Positions 53,501 to 61,922 of a stretch of 64,000 nt of DNA are shown one piece after another. Origin of the DNA: Rhabditoides inermis (Eukaryota > Nematoda > Chromadorea > Rhabditida > Rhabditidae); the NCBI GenBank assembly GCA_963966185.1, contig CAWZYM010000243.1:32501-96500 (forward strand), given 5' to 3'. The translations under genes and the position numbers were made by a program. The notes below the pieces were generated by a model that was not told the origin of the DNA, ran no database searches, and saw nothing but the letters and a program-made list of their open reading frames with translations. Position 1 is the first letter of the stretch. The number at the start of each line of letters is the position of its first letter.

Positions 53501-56358
53501 ATCAGGCCATCATCTCCCTCCTGTGTCAGCACCGCCCCGACACCCTCCTTGCTTGCATCAGTGTAGATGACGAACGGTCGCTCTCCCGACTTAGCTTTCT
53601 CTATATCCGGTTGCATCAGTACTGGTGCCGTCACCATTCTCAATTTAAGTCCCTCAAACGCCTTCTCTTCTCCCTCTCCCCACGTCCATCTCTTCTCCTT
53701 CTTAGTCAACTCGTGCAGTGGTCTCGCTAGTTTCGAGAAACTTCGGATGAATTTTCTGTAGTAGCTTGCCATCCCTAGGAACGTCCTCAGCTCCTTCACG
53801 TTCTTCGGTCTCGAGTATGTTTGTATCTTCTCTACCTTCTTCTTATCTGTGTGTACTCCCAGCTTGTCCACTACATGACCGAGGAACTCGACTTCTTTCT
53901 TCAGGAACACGCACTTGCTCGGTTTGCACATCAGATTAGCCCCCTGCAGCGCCTCCATCACTTGCTCCAGCACTTCATAGTGCCTCTCCAGCTTGTCCGT
54001 CGCCACGATTACGTCGTCTATGTACACCATCACTTCAGATCCAATCAAATGTCCGAGTACTACCTCCATCAACCGTTGGTATGTAGCCGGAGACGTCGAC
54101 AATCCGAACGGCAGTACGTTGAACTCGTGCAACCCCCCTTCAGTAACGAAAGCACTCTTCTCCTTGGTCGTCTTGTCCAGCCGGACTTGCCAGTATCCGC
54201 TATGCATGTCTAGCGTGCTGAACCACTCCTTTCCCTTCAAGTTCTGTAGCATACTGTCGATATGTGGTAGGGGATAGGCGTCCTGCTTAGTCACCTCGTT
54301 AACCCTCCTGTAGTCGACGCAGAATCTTATCGATCCGTCTTTCTTCTTCACAAGCACCACCGGAGACGCCCACGGTGATTTACTCTTCCTGATTATTCCT
54401 CTATCCAGTAGGTCCTGCACGATACCCTTCACCTCTCCCTTCATTGCCATAGGTACCGGTCGTGCCTTCTGTCTAATCGGCACCTGATCTCCCGTATCAA
54501 TCACATGTTCTACCAGGTCGGTCGTGCCTAGTTCCTGTTCCGTTAGGGCGAATGACCCGTTGTATTTCCGAACCAGCTTCTTCAACCGTATCTTCTGCTC
54601 CTCTCCCATCTCCTCATCCATCCCTTCTTTCAGTTTATTCATTATCTTTTCAGAACGCTCCTCTCCATCCTTCGTAATCTCCACTCGTTTCTCCAGCATG
54701 TCTCCATCTCTATTCTTTTCACGCTCTCTTGCCGGCAGTTCCCATTCCTCTGTTGCCCATCTGCCAATCTCCTCTCCTTTGTTCAACGTGATCGGCTCGT
54801 CCGTTCTGTTCACTGCTCGAATCACGCTTTTGTTTTGAACCACCGTACACAGTCCGCTTTCTATTCCCTTGTCCTTCACTGACCATAACACCATATCTCC
54901 TCCTCCTTGTCCTCGCACAGTCAGCTGTCGAACACCTCCAGCGGGTATGTAAACCCGTTCGACCGTCCTGACGGTTGCCTCTTCCGGCAGTGCTTTGGCT
55001 TCGACTTCATCCGTCACTTGAAATCGAAAAGTTCCTCCTGTCGTGAACTGCAGGGTGAGTCCCAGATCACACAAAGCACTAGTTCCCAATATGACCTCGT
55101 CGCTCTGGTTGTCAACCACGTGGAAGGTCACCTTCCTCCACCCCGTCTCCGCATTGCCCATCTTCATGTTCACCGTCACCAGCTCGTTTATCCTCAAGGC
55201 ACTTCCTCCGTATCCCACCAGTCCTCTCCTCATGTCGTCTTCAGTTCTCTTATTCCAGCCATCTCCCTCTTCTACACCTTCTCTTATCTTCTCCCACTTG
55301 TCCTTCGCAATCACTGACGCCTCCGCACCTGAGTCCAAGATTATTGTTATCTTCTTGTTCAGGATGTGCGCCTCCGCCTTGCATCGGATCCCTGTCACCC
55401 TGCCATCCTTCTCCCCTTCCTTGTTGTTTCCTTCCGATCCCATCCGTTCGGTTCCTTGGTTTCCACTGTTCGTTTCTACCTTCTCCACGACCCTTCTCAC
55501 AATCGGATTACGACTCGTACAGTTTCTCGCTATGTGTCCTCTCCCTCCACACTTATTACACGTTATCATCGACATTGGGCCGCCCCCTTGCTTCGGCGTA
55601 TCCCCTGTGCTCGTCGTCGATCCCGGATGCGGTGCACCCTCGCTCTTGTTGCCCGTCTTCTTGGGGCAGTTCATCGTCACATGTCCCACTTCATTGCAAT
55701 TAAAACATCTTCTCAATGTCGTGTTATTGCGCCCTGTCTCCTTCGTTTGTTTCCCTCCTCCGTATGCATTGGACTCCCAAATCATCTTCGCTTGTTCGCT
55801 TTCGAATATCAATTTCTTAATTTTCTCGAACTGGTCTCCCTTCCTCGTTGACATAACTTCCTTGGCAATTTGCAACTTGTCGGGCCATTGTTGGATCTGA
55901 GCCATGACCATGTTTGTCAGATTAGCATCATTTGCCTTGTACTCGTTGTCGTCGTAGGCAATGTGTGCTTGTTTCTCTATCTCCTCAATGTACTTGCTCA
56001 ACTTCTGTTCTTTCAGGGGCACCATGCTCCGCAGTTTAGCTATCGCACGGTATGAGCGCGTCTGCCTATCCTCCGTCAGCCTCGCCTTCAATGCTTCGAA
56101 TACTCCGGCAACGTTGCCCTCGCGAATCTCCCTCGGCAATGTGTCTAGTTTCCCCGTTTCCCTCACTTTTGTTCGCAATATCTCCTTTTGTACCACGTCC
56201 GGCAGACGTCCGTACTTGAATTGGAACAGCACCCAGAACCTTTCCAATCCTTTCACTCCTACATCCTTCTTGATTGGTTCGATCTCGAAATCACTTCCCC
56301 TCAAATCGTATCCGTGCCAGTCATCTCTCCCTCCGTTCGCACCCGCTCTTCTCATCAT
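50590..56358 (-). CDS. pol: Gypsy2 Gag(C-terminal)-Pol polyprotein
   Basis: 1922 codons, intact; the first residues are really internal gag, since LINE2 split the frame at 56350-56356. The order is Gag-like region (1-200), CCHC knuckles CFNCNEVGHVTMNC (218-231) and CNKCGGRGHIARNC (267-280), protease LDSGAEASVI (341-350), RT (about 635-830, catalytic YIDD at 779-782), RNase H (YTDAS with D934, TDHRSL near 1000), integrase zinc finger (H1153, H1160 or H1162, C1190, C1193) and catalytic D1221, D1281, E1317, then a basic linker with VGERVLVY. Residues about 1510-1922 are an extension with no recognised domain. All key residues are present. It copies and integrates the element; the host-gene intron location suggests no strong harm. 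Confidence 0.93.
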   Translation of the reverse strand: MMRRAGANGGRDDWHGYDLRGSDFEIEPIKKDVGVKGLERFWVLFQFKYGRLPDVVQKEILRTKVRETGKLDTLPREIREGNVAGVFEALKARLTEDRQTRSYRAIAKLRSMVPLKEQKLSKYIEEIEKQAHIAYDDNEYKANDANLTNMVMAQIQQWPDKLQIAKEVMSTRKGDQFEKIKKLIFESEQAKMIWESNAYGGGKQTKETGRNNTTLRRCFNCNEVGHVTMNCPKKTGNKSEGAPHPGSTTSTGDTPKQGGGPMSMITCNKCGGRGHIARNCTSRNPIVRRVVEKVETNSGNQGTERMGSEGNNKEGEKDGRVTGIRCKAEAHILNKKITIILDSGAEASVIAKDKWEKIREGVEEGDGWNKRTEDDMRRGLVGYGGSALRINELVTVNMKMGNAETGWRKVTFHVVDNQSDEVILGTSALCDLGLTLQFTTGGTFRFQVTDEVEAKALPEEATVRTVERVYIPAGGVRQLTVRGQGGGDMVLWSVKDKGIESGLCTVVQNKSVIRAVNRTDEPITLNKGEEIGRWATEEWELPAREREKNRDGDMLEKRVEITKDGEERSEKIMNKLKEGMDEEMGEEQKIRLKKLVRKYNGSFALTEQELGTTDLVEHVIDTGDQVPIRQKARPVPMAMKGEVKGIVQDLLDRGIIRKSKSPWASPVVLVKKKDGSIRFCVDYRRVNEVTKQDAYPLPHIDSMLQNLKGKEWFSTLDMHSGYWQVRLDKTTKEKSAFVTEGGLHEFNVLPFGLSTSPATYQRLMEVVLGHLIGSEVMVYIDDVIVATDKLERHYEVLEQVMEALQGANLMCKPSKCVFLKKEVEFLGHVVDKLGVHTDKKKVEKIQTYSRPKNVKELRTFLGMASYYRKFIRSFSKLARPLHELTKKEKRWTWGEGEEKAFEGLKLRMVTAPVLMQPDIEKAKSGERPFVIYTDASKEGVGAVLTQEGDDGLMHPIYFISKALSKAERNYHVTDLEALAVVVAMRQFKRFVMGARVTVYTDHRSLTAMFKSDISDRLWRWSVELQTYAMEIRYVAGKANAVADALSRGAVVSADQHGVSGAEAIIGRVYLQNEEEKKGAWLKSLEKEREWKALIEEIRKDDTERPLSMYVEGKKVTVDDFVVTQGELTWWNEEGEGRTVVPKEERKGLTMEAHRGMWAGHFHQGKVVEGLKKKFFWPNMKKDVGRWIAECGKCALVNGQPKLTPPLKPYITCEPFEIVHVDVMHLGVTSSGNKYVLCVVDQFSKLAGAYAIPDKTAEAVAECMLTRWIAEGTRMPKTVVSDRGKEFECKVWEEMVKITGIEHKMTKGYNPRENGLVERFNKTLQLMLKKKTVGALEWDKVLPYCVYAYNITPHDATGESPYFILHGRDPYWMGREEHTVRPPAVLLSCDDYITEMCKRMAIVHREVREKNEKERERMKKRYDEKARKTDALPKVGERVLVYVPTERRGRTCPKMMNEWDGPFRVIATTEQSATVTRIGKGINEEAIQVPFDSLKRIPKECGEEIEAEGGTRRKRRGGEAKMRRIEENLCRTIDSYSSVHPYHPWRALHEHTLEELTRQGNGPTRTLYSRTTAAIRQTKVLTIYRMAWLNKNGREERDEELRNKRYSSRFQEEDAKIEAEKEQALLGESDGDERRYEDWYHTPGEKWTASEPEEEDYVIAYRVLSAFDLQFCRELGRTEGIQLEMDAGKGGQRFAPAAAAIRRYHEIMKNKEKGEEKAKRQKEMPPPVWYVPDMLARMDKKTVVGGYKKWRNMSRGDHAILVLEPIPGGWEESGLVDYKPPLEMKITIVPPPLTVEQRANKDLWREWTDIKSWIGRQLHVDHCWQVQTRSDTTAVECPSNVLGPQTRMEKYGQLSNQQCEQYGRAVEKWCGVETREVALPKGGGMYKRKEEKERPFRREQERKYKGDKDQQRFRPYRRDGRQS

Positions 56359-56455
56359 TTATTTATTGCATGTAAACAATATTATACGGATCAAAGGTAC
56401 ACATATACACTTACATGATCACAGAAACGTCGGGAAAATATTAGGGGAGTTACAG

Positions 56456-59263
56456 TTATTCAGTTAGTTCATCAATTAGGGAAAGGAAATCTGAGTATGG
56501 TAGGGAATACATACTGAGCGGAATTTTATTTACAATTTCGAAGCAACGATGAGTGAAGAATGCTTTAGTTGTGTTATTTGTTGCTCTAGAAAGTGGATAG
56601 AGTTTGTCGGAGGCGCCTCGCGTTCGGCTGGATCGCACTTGGAATAGGGCATCGACACAAAGATCAATGTCACCTCGCAACACCTTGTACACGAACATCA
56701 CGTCTCTTTTATCTCTGCGGTGGGAAAGAGACTCTAAACCTAGACGAGCCCGCACGTGGTCACTAGACAAGTGGGAGAAGCCGCATCGATATGCTAGACG
56801 AGTTAGAAACAATGATTGGACAGATTCAAGCGTATCCTTGTCCACTTGGTAGTATGGCGAGTAAATCTCAGTGGCATATTCAAGAATAGAGCGGACATAT
56901 ATAGTGTAGGCTTGTGTGAGAACCTTCTCGTTCCGGGTGCGCAATGTGAAAAATAGAAAGTTGATTTTTTGGTTGGCCTTTTTGGCAATTGAATTGATAT
57001 GCACCCTGAACATCAGGTCTTCACACACAGTCACTCCCAGATCGGGATAGCAAGAAGGAGAGGGGACAGGGGTACCATGCAGAATGTAGGAAAATCGCGG
57101 GTTACGTTTGCCAATGTGGAGAATAGCACACTTGGAAGCACTAACAGACAACTGCCATTTGTGAGTCCACGACTCAACCTCCTTGAGGGCAGAAAGAAGA
57201 GGGGCATTTGTCGTATTGCAATCAAATATGGACAATATCTTCACATCATCGGCGAACATAAACAATTGGCAATTAGGAGGCATGCAATCTGGCAAGTCAT
57301 TTATGAACATAAGAAAGAGAAGAGGGCCTAGTACAGAGCCTTGCGGCACTCCTGAGAGCACGAGTTCGAATGCGCTCTCCTGGCCCTCGACCTCGACACA
57401 CTGCACACGATCAGATAGCCATGCAGATAGCCAGCGATGCAGAAAGCCACTGATTCCGTAGCTGCCAACCTTGGTTAGCAGCTTGGGAATGGACACGGAA
57501 TCGAAAGCTTTTGCAAAATCAATATAGGCTACATCCACACACTTGCCTTGGCTTTCAGCCGTTGTTAGCTGGGACATGAACAGCAGTAGTTGCGCAGTGG
57601 TGCTTCGTTTTTCACGAAAGCCCCACTGAGCGTCAGATAGCAGTCTGTTACGGCTAAGAAAGGAAGAAATCTTGCGTTTTACCATTCGTTCCATGCATTT
57701 TCCAAGAGAAGAAGTGAGACTGATTGGACGATAATTGCTTGGTTCACACTTTTTCCCTTTCTTGAAGATGGGCACAACACAAGCAGTTCTCCACTGACTG
57801 GGTATTTCACCTGTCAGCATAGATTGAGAGAAAATAAGCGATAGTGGGAATGCAATGGTGGTGGCAACATGCTTGATGAAAAAGGATGGGACGCCTTCTG
57901 GTGTGCGGTTCACCTTGGGTTGAAGGGCGAGTAGTGTTTTCTCGACCATCCAAGGTGAAAAGATAACTGTGGAAAGTGAGGCCTGAGTGCGCGCTTCACA
58001 ATCCGGATCGCATCCGTCGTCGGTGATAAACACTGACTTGAACTGATCGGAGAGCATTGCGGCCTTAGCAGAGGGAGTGTCAGCCACCTTCGAACCACAC
58101 ACCAAAGAAGGAACAGGCACATGCGAGCGGGAGTTCTTCTTCATGAAAGCGAAGAATGATTTTCTGTCATGCACAAATTTTCGCTCCTGTTTAACTCGTT
58201 CACGGCGGTGGATTTTTTCAATTCTCTTCACAACGGCTTTGTAGCGAGACGAGTTTTTCTCTCCCGCCCAGATGGATTTTTTCAGCCGGAACAAACGAGA
58301 AATCTGCCGTGAATGCGTTTTGCGAGGAGTGAAAACGGGGACACAAACATCGATGACATTTTGAAGAATAGAGACAAATTTGTCATAGATTTGTTGGGTT
58401 GTTAGCACATGCGGTTTTAGAACATTTAGCCAATCAATGGATGACAGTATTGATTGTGCTCGGTGATAGTCCCCTCGTCTGTAAGCGATCTTTCGATCCG
58501 CAGTCGAGAGCGAGGGGGGCACATCACTTTGCACAGAAAACAAAACATTGGAGTGATCGGACATTCCACACGATACGCTCACGTCACAAACAAAATCGAT
58601 GCGGCTGGAGCTTGAGAGAACGAGATCGAGGATTGATTTGTCACGTGTGGGCTCATCCACGTGTTGAGTCATACCAAAAGAAACCGAGAGAGATAATAAA
58701 CGTTGGCATTGCGCGCACTTGGAGACGAGGTTAGACCAATCGATGTGAGGAGCATTGAAGTCACCTGATACCACTGTTGGGTTCGGTGAAGTTGCGATCA
58801 AACCGGCGAGACGCTCCATCAGAGGGGCAAATGATCTGGAATGTTGGTTGTGGTACACAGAAACATATCTAAAGGGGCGAGGGGTGCGAATGTCAAGACA
58901 AATATATTCTAGGTCAGAATCTGGTTCACTACACTCATGCAGTGTAATAGGAATGTTGTGCTTGGCAAATATGACAATTCCTCCTCCACGAGTGGGGGCG
59001 GAACGATCTCGCCGGAAAACTTGAAAGAGACCATGGGAAATGAAAGAATCTGTGATAGACGAATCGAACCACGTTTCACATATAGACAGAATATCAATGT
59101 TAGAAAGTTCATAGAAATCTCTGTATACCGGAATCCGATTGCGGAGAGAGCGGGCGTTGGTCTGCGCGAACTTCAGACAGCGACGGCGGGCGACTGCTGC
59201 ATCGGCTGCGGCGGCTGCTGGCTGGGCGGGCTGGTCGGCGCGCGCGGCTGTGAACGCGTCCAC
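56456..59263 (-). CDS. LINE2 ORF2: endonuclease and reverse transcriptase
   Basis: 935 codons. The N-terminal apurinic-type endonuclease has N36 (TNARSL), E63 (CETWFD), D168 and N170 (SGDFNAPHIDW) and the C-terminal SDH (D236, H237). RT is at about 490-760: NYRPISLTSSLGKCMERM, YIDFAKAFDSVS (A motif), SGVPQGSVLGPLLFLMFIND (B motif), FADDVKIL (catalytic, 670-673). No RNase H domain and no C-terminal zinc knuckle are seen. The architecture and motifs fit the jockey/CR1 group. It nicks target DNA and copies the LINE RNA at the nick. Every catalytic residue named is present. It overlaps the end of ORF1 in another frame, so translation probably depends on reinitiation or coupling. Confidence 0.93.
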   Translation of the reverse strand: MDAFTAARADQPAQPAAAAADAAVARRRCLKFAQTNARSLRNRIPVYRDFYELSNIDILSICETWFDSSITDSFISHGLFQVFRRDRSAPTRGGGIVIFAKHNIPITLHECSEPDSDLEYICLDIRTPRPFRYVSVYHNQHSRSFAPLMERLAGLIATSPNPTVVSGDFNAPHIDWSNLVSKCAQCQRLLSLSVSFGMTQHVDEPTRDKSILDLVLSSSSRIDFVCDVSVSCGMSDHSNVLFSVQSDVPPSLSTADRKIAYRRGDYHRAQSILSSIDWLNVLKPHVLTTQQIYDKFVSILQNVIDVCVPVFTPRKTHSRQISRLFRLKKSIWAGEKNSSRYKAVVKRIEKIHRRERVKQERKFVHDRKSFFAFMKKNSRSHVPVPSLVCGSKVADTPSAKAAMLSDQFKSVFITDDGCDPDCEARTQASLSTVIFSPWMVEKTLLALQPKVNRTPEGVPSFFIKHVATTIAFPLSLIFSQSMLTGEIPSQWRTACVVPIFKKGKKCEPSNYRPISLTSSLGKCMERMVKRKISSFLSRNRLLSDAQWGFREKRSTTAQLLLFMSQLTTAESQGKCVDVAYIDFAKAFDSVSIPKLLTKVGSYGISGFLHRWLSAWLSDRVQCVEVEGQESAFELVLSGVPQGSVLGPLLFLMFINDLPDCMPPNCQLFMFADDVKILSIFDCNTTNAPLLSALKEVESWTHKWQLSVSASKCAILHIGKRNPRFSYILHGTPVPSPSCYPDLGVTVCEDLMFRVHINSIAKKANQKINFLFFTLRTRNEKVLTQAYTIYVRSILEYATEIYSPYYQVDKDTLESVQSLFLTRLAYRCGFSHLSSDHVRARLGLESLSHRRDKRDVMFVYKVLRGDIDLCVDALFQVRSSRTRGASDKLYPLSRATNNTTKAFFTHRCFEIVNKIPLSMYSLPYSDFLSLIDELTE

Positions 59264-60036
59264 GGCTGCGGCGTCTCCAGGCGCACCACCTTGAAGTTGC
59301 GCACGGTGTAGATGCGGGCTCCGGCCTTGTCGTTCTCCGAGATGGCTTGTTTCCAGGCTTGGCGGTAGACGATGCTCTCCGCGGCAGACATGTCGAGGCG
59401 GGCAGAGGTCGGCATGTTCTCCTGGCGGCTCCTCTCGTTGAAGTTCTTGAGAAACGCGAACGTCTGAGCCTCCGAGGAGAACTTGACGATCAGCGGGCGA
59501 GGTGAACGCCCATCGGGTCGAGGAAGTCCGAGGCGAAAAACCTCGACGGCGGGGGCAAGCTGCAGTTCCTCGAGGGTGGAGGCGAAGTACTCGGAGTCAT
59601 CGGGGTTCTCCGGCAGGTTTTTGATGAAAACGCGCTTGCGGCGCTCGGCGTCCTCAGCCTGGTCCTTGACACCCTGCTGCACCTGCAGCACGAGGCGGGC
59701 GTTGTCGGCGGCAGAAGGCATTCCACGGGCGGCCACACTAGAGTACAGCGGCTTGTCGGTGGAGAGAATCTTGTCCAGCTTGAGAGAGATGTCGGCTAGC
59801 TTCTGTTCAAGCACAGAATACTGCTTCTGGAGCTGCTCAATCTGGATGGAGAGAGGCACAAACATCTTGTCGAAGCTCTCCTTGAGGGCTTTGTCGATCA
59901 GCTCCACTATACGGTCATCGGTCAACTTGGGAGAAGATGAGAACAGTCCTCCCTTCTTCCTCTTGACTCCTTGTTGGGGGGCAAGCGGGGTAGCAGAGGG
60001 GGTAGCAGAGGATTGCGGCGTCTCGGATGTTGTCAT
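59173..60036 (-). CDS. LINE2 ORF1: RNA-binding coiled-coil protein
   Basis: 287 codons from the first ATG (60036); a GTG six codons upstream also keeps the frame. The basic Ser/Thr/Pro-rich N-terminus is followed by a coiled coil at about 50-95 (IEQLQKQYSVLEQKLADISL), then a globular part with RRKRVFIKNLPENPDD, VFRLGLPRPDG and LIVKFSSEAQTFAFLKNF that resembles the RRM-like core of LINE ORF1 proteins. The Pro/Gln-rich tail is PPSQQPPQPMQQ. ORF1 proteins coat LINE RNA and assist target-primed reverse transcription. LINE-B (near 20580-19745) carries a related, broken version. No CCHC knuckle is seen. Confidence 0.85.
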   Translation of the reverse strand: MTTSETPQSSATPSATPLAPQQGVKRKKGGLFSSSPKLTDDRIVELIDKALKESFDKMFVPLSIQIEQLQKQYSVLEQKLADISLKLDKILSTDKPLYSSVAARGMPSAADNARLVLQVQQGVKDQAEDAERRKRVFIKNLPENPDDSEYFASTLEELQLAPAVEVFRLGLPRPDGRSPRPLIVKFSSEAQTFAFLKNFNERSRQENMPTSARLDMSAAESIVYRQAWKQAISENDKAGARIYTVRNFKVVRLETPQPWTRSQPRAPTSPPSQQPPQPMQQSPAVAV

Positions 60037-60091
60037 TTCCCAGCGACCGCTCACTGGCGAGAAACAGTGGGGAATGAGAAACAGTGGGGAA

Positions 60092-60874
60092 TCTCATCTC
60101 CATACCTGAGCTCGACGTTGTTGGTCTGCTTGTTGTCGTCCTCCTGGTGGGCGATTCCCTCGAACGACCCGTATCCCATCCGAAGACCGGCGCCGTCCCT
60201 TCTGACGTACCCGGGTTCTGCAATTCTCCGTCTCCCTCATCCCCTTCATGGTCTAGCCACCGCCTATCTTCACACTCACTGTCGTTGTTCTCGGCCTCGA
60301 ATGACGCTTCGAGTTCGTCTCGACCGCGCTCTCGTTCCCACCGGTACTTCTCCTTGGCCATAATCTCCTCCAGGAGGGCCCGAGCCTCGTCCCCTCTCAT
60401 GCCTTCGTCCAGGCGAATCTGCAATAGGATCTCGGTAGCTTTCTTTCCTTCATCCCACTCGTCCTTGAACTCCTTCATATTGTTCACACCCTCGTCATTC
60501 ATCCACGTTTGTACCTCCTCCTTCCATTGCTCAGCTGTAATCAAGGCCTGTACCCTTCTGTCTGCCTCTCTGCCATTATTCGCTCCTATCACCTCCATCA
60601 TCTTTATCCACCTTTCTTTGTACTTCATCAGTGTCTCGTACTTCTTCCTCTCCTTTAATCCTTGTTCGGATGTCATCTCGAGTGTCAACCATTCTTCTTC
60701 TACCTCCTCCATTGCCTCACTGATGTTCTTCACCGTCTCCGATATCACCCTGTACACTTCCTCCCTGACTGGCTCGCTTGTCTTATGGTTCTGTCGCAGC
60801 AACCCATCTACCCTCGTTGCCAGCAAGTTGTACTCCTCCCTCTTCTCTCTCATGTTCGCGATTCGTCCATGCAT
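60092..60874 (-). CDS. gag: Gypsy2 Gag N-terminal part, cut off by LINE2
   Basis: About 260 codons from the first ATG (60874) to the LINE2 TSD. It is highly charged and helical, with Glu/Arg/Lys-rich segments (EEVEEEWLTLEMTSEQ, MKYKERWIKMMEVIG), and then an acidic and Thr/Ser-rich linker. After removal of LINE2 the frame continues into 56358 without a stop. It is a structural protein of the virus-like particle. A short upstream ORF of 41 codons (61022-60897) precedes it in the leader. Confidence 0.85.
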
Positions 60875-60896
60875 TTCATTCCTACTCACCAGAAAC

Positions 60897-61022
60897 TAGT
60901 TGATGCCCTCTTTGTCGTCGCTCCTCTCGCTGGGCGTGGGCGCGATGCTTCCCTCCCGGGATTTCGGCGCCGATGTGTCCATCTCCTGGTGTCTGTTGTT
61001 GCTGCCCGCTCCCTCGCTCATT
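60897..61022 (-). other. Short upstream ORF in the Gypsy2 leader
   Basis: An ATG-started ORF of 41 codons ending just before gag. It could be a translation-control ORF or the first coding piece if a CTG|GTGAGT-like site near 60890 is used as a donor. Evidence is limited. Confidence 0.3.
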
Positions 61023-61091
61023 ATCCTGCAATGTTTTGATTCCTTGTGTCCAAAGGTCAATCAATAATCGCGCGAAATGTCCGTTTCGAAA

Positions 61092-61107
61092 CTGAGTTCG
61101 GCCCCCA
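61092..61107 (-). other. Gypsy2 primer-binding site
   Basis: The element strand reads TGGGGGCCGAACTCAG directly after the 5' LTR. TGG pairs with the tRNA CCA end, and GAAC(T) pairs with a T-loop-like segment, as expected for a tRNA-primed LTR element. The exact tRNA is not identified. Confidence 0.75.
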
Positions 61108-61753
61108 TGTACGTTCCAGTTAGGTTCTGGTCCGTGTTGGGTGTATTCAAACACACCCCACCAATTGAAACAATTGGAATTAATCACAATAAAACACTAC
61201 GCGCGTTCGCGAAGTAGTGTAATTTGCGTATCACCACACAGTGCGTTCGCAGCTGTGGATAGACAGAGTCAATGATTTGCACGCGTTCGCGTACACAAAT
61301 CAGGTCGTGAAACGACTAGTGATGCGTTCGCATACACTAGCGCTTGATGATTTCAACGAGGCCCACGCGTTCGCGTACAGGCCTCGCTCCTCGCTCCTCG
61401 CTCTTTGCTCCAAAGATAGACGCCGAGTAGGACGCCTCGGTATGTCGCAACCGATAAGGTATAGACAGAGTACCACGGGGATTGATGCAGCAATTTATTA
61501 TCACCACCTCGAAAACACGATTCACGAACAACTGAATAACAACACCCAAAACCACTCTTACGTGGACGATAAGATATCAACACCGTATACAACACAGGCA
61601 GTGGCGCGAGATTTAAACATACAAAGGCACTCTAGACAAAATCAATATAACATATGTGCGCGTACCAAAACAACAAGGCTAGCCGAGGCTGCCAGACTAA
61701 ATACAAAAACATATGTGTGTCAAATGCAACAAACTACAATCAACGAGTGCGTT
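61108..61753 (-). repeat. Gypsy2 5' LTR (right edge approximate)
   Basis: Matches 49915-50560 apparently without differences. The five-hairpin array is at 61194-61386. Confidence 0.8.
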
Positions 61754-61922
61754 CTCTCTTATCTCCCCACTCCGGGGTTCATTCACGACTGTCGTCCATC
61801 GCGGCGATAGGGCCGGAAACGCTGCTGGTCCTTGTCTCCCTTGTACTTCCTCTCTTGCTCGCGTCTGAACGGCCTTTCCTTCTCTTCCTTCCTCTTGTAC
61901 CTTCCTCCTTCTCTTCCTTCCT
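61754..61922 (-). repeat. Pol 3' end copy beyond the 5' LTR, plus a 22-bp filler
   Basis: 61754-61900 matches the segment containing the Gypsy2 pol stop and the last 39 codons (50561-50707). This should not lie outside a 5' LTR. A pyrimidine-rich 22-bp filler (61901-61922) then joins host segment A at 61923. Confidence 0.8.

Larger units (their letters stand above)
56357..60091 (-). mobile_element. LINE2: intact two-ORF non-LTR retrotransposon, 3.7 kb
   Basis: Minus orientation inside Gypsy2 gag, with a 7-bp TSD TCTCATC at 56350-56356 and 60092-60098. Removing it with one TSD copy keeps the gag-pol frame open, which fixes both ends. The 3' end is an ATTTATTTATT-type tail (56357-56367). Both ORFs are uninterrupted, the 5' end has a duplicated GAAACAGTGGGGAAT unit, and ORF1 and ORF2 overlap by about 90 bp. 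It appears full length and young, and is a plausible active source copy. Confidence 0.92.
49915..61753 (-). mobile_element. Gypsy2: Ty3/Gypsy retrotransposon carrying LINE2
   Basis: Minus orientation, with its 3' LTR on the left (from 49915) and 5' LTR on the right (from 61108). Internal order from the right: primer-binding site, short leader, gag N-terminal part (60874-60092), LINE2 insertion, then one continuous frame of zinc knuckles, protease, RT, RNase H, integrase and a long C-terminal extension (56358-50590). Without LINE2 the gag-pol frame is a single ORF of about 2180 codons. It lies in an intron of a host gene in the same orientation, 7 nt beyond a GTACGT donor. Its right border is not normal: after the LTR comes a copy of the pol 3' end and then host segment A again. 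Confidence 0.9.

Noticed and set aside
49915..61753. Envelope gene in Gypsy2
   Set aside because: The long Pol extension has no signal peptide or transmembrane helix, so it is not an envelope protein.
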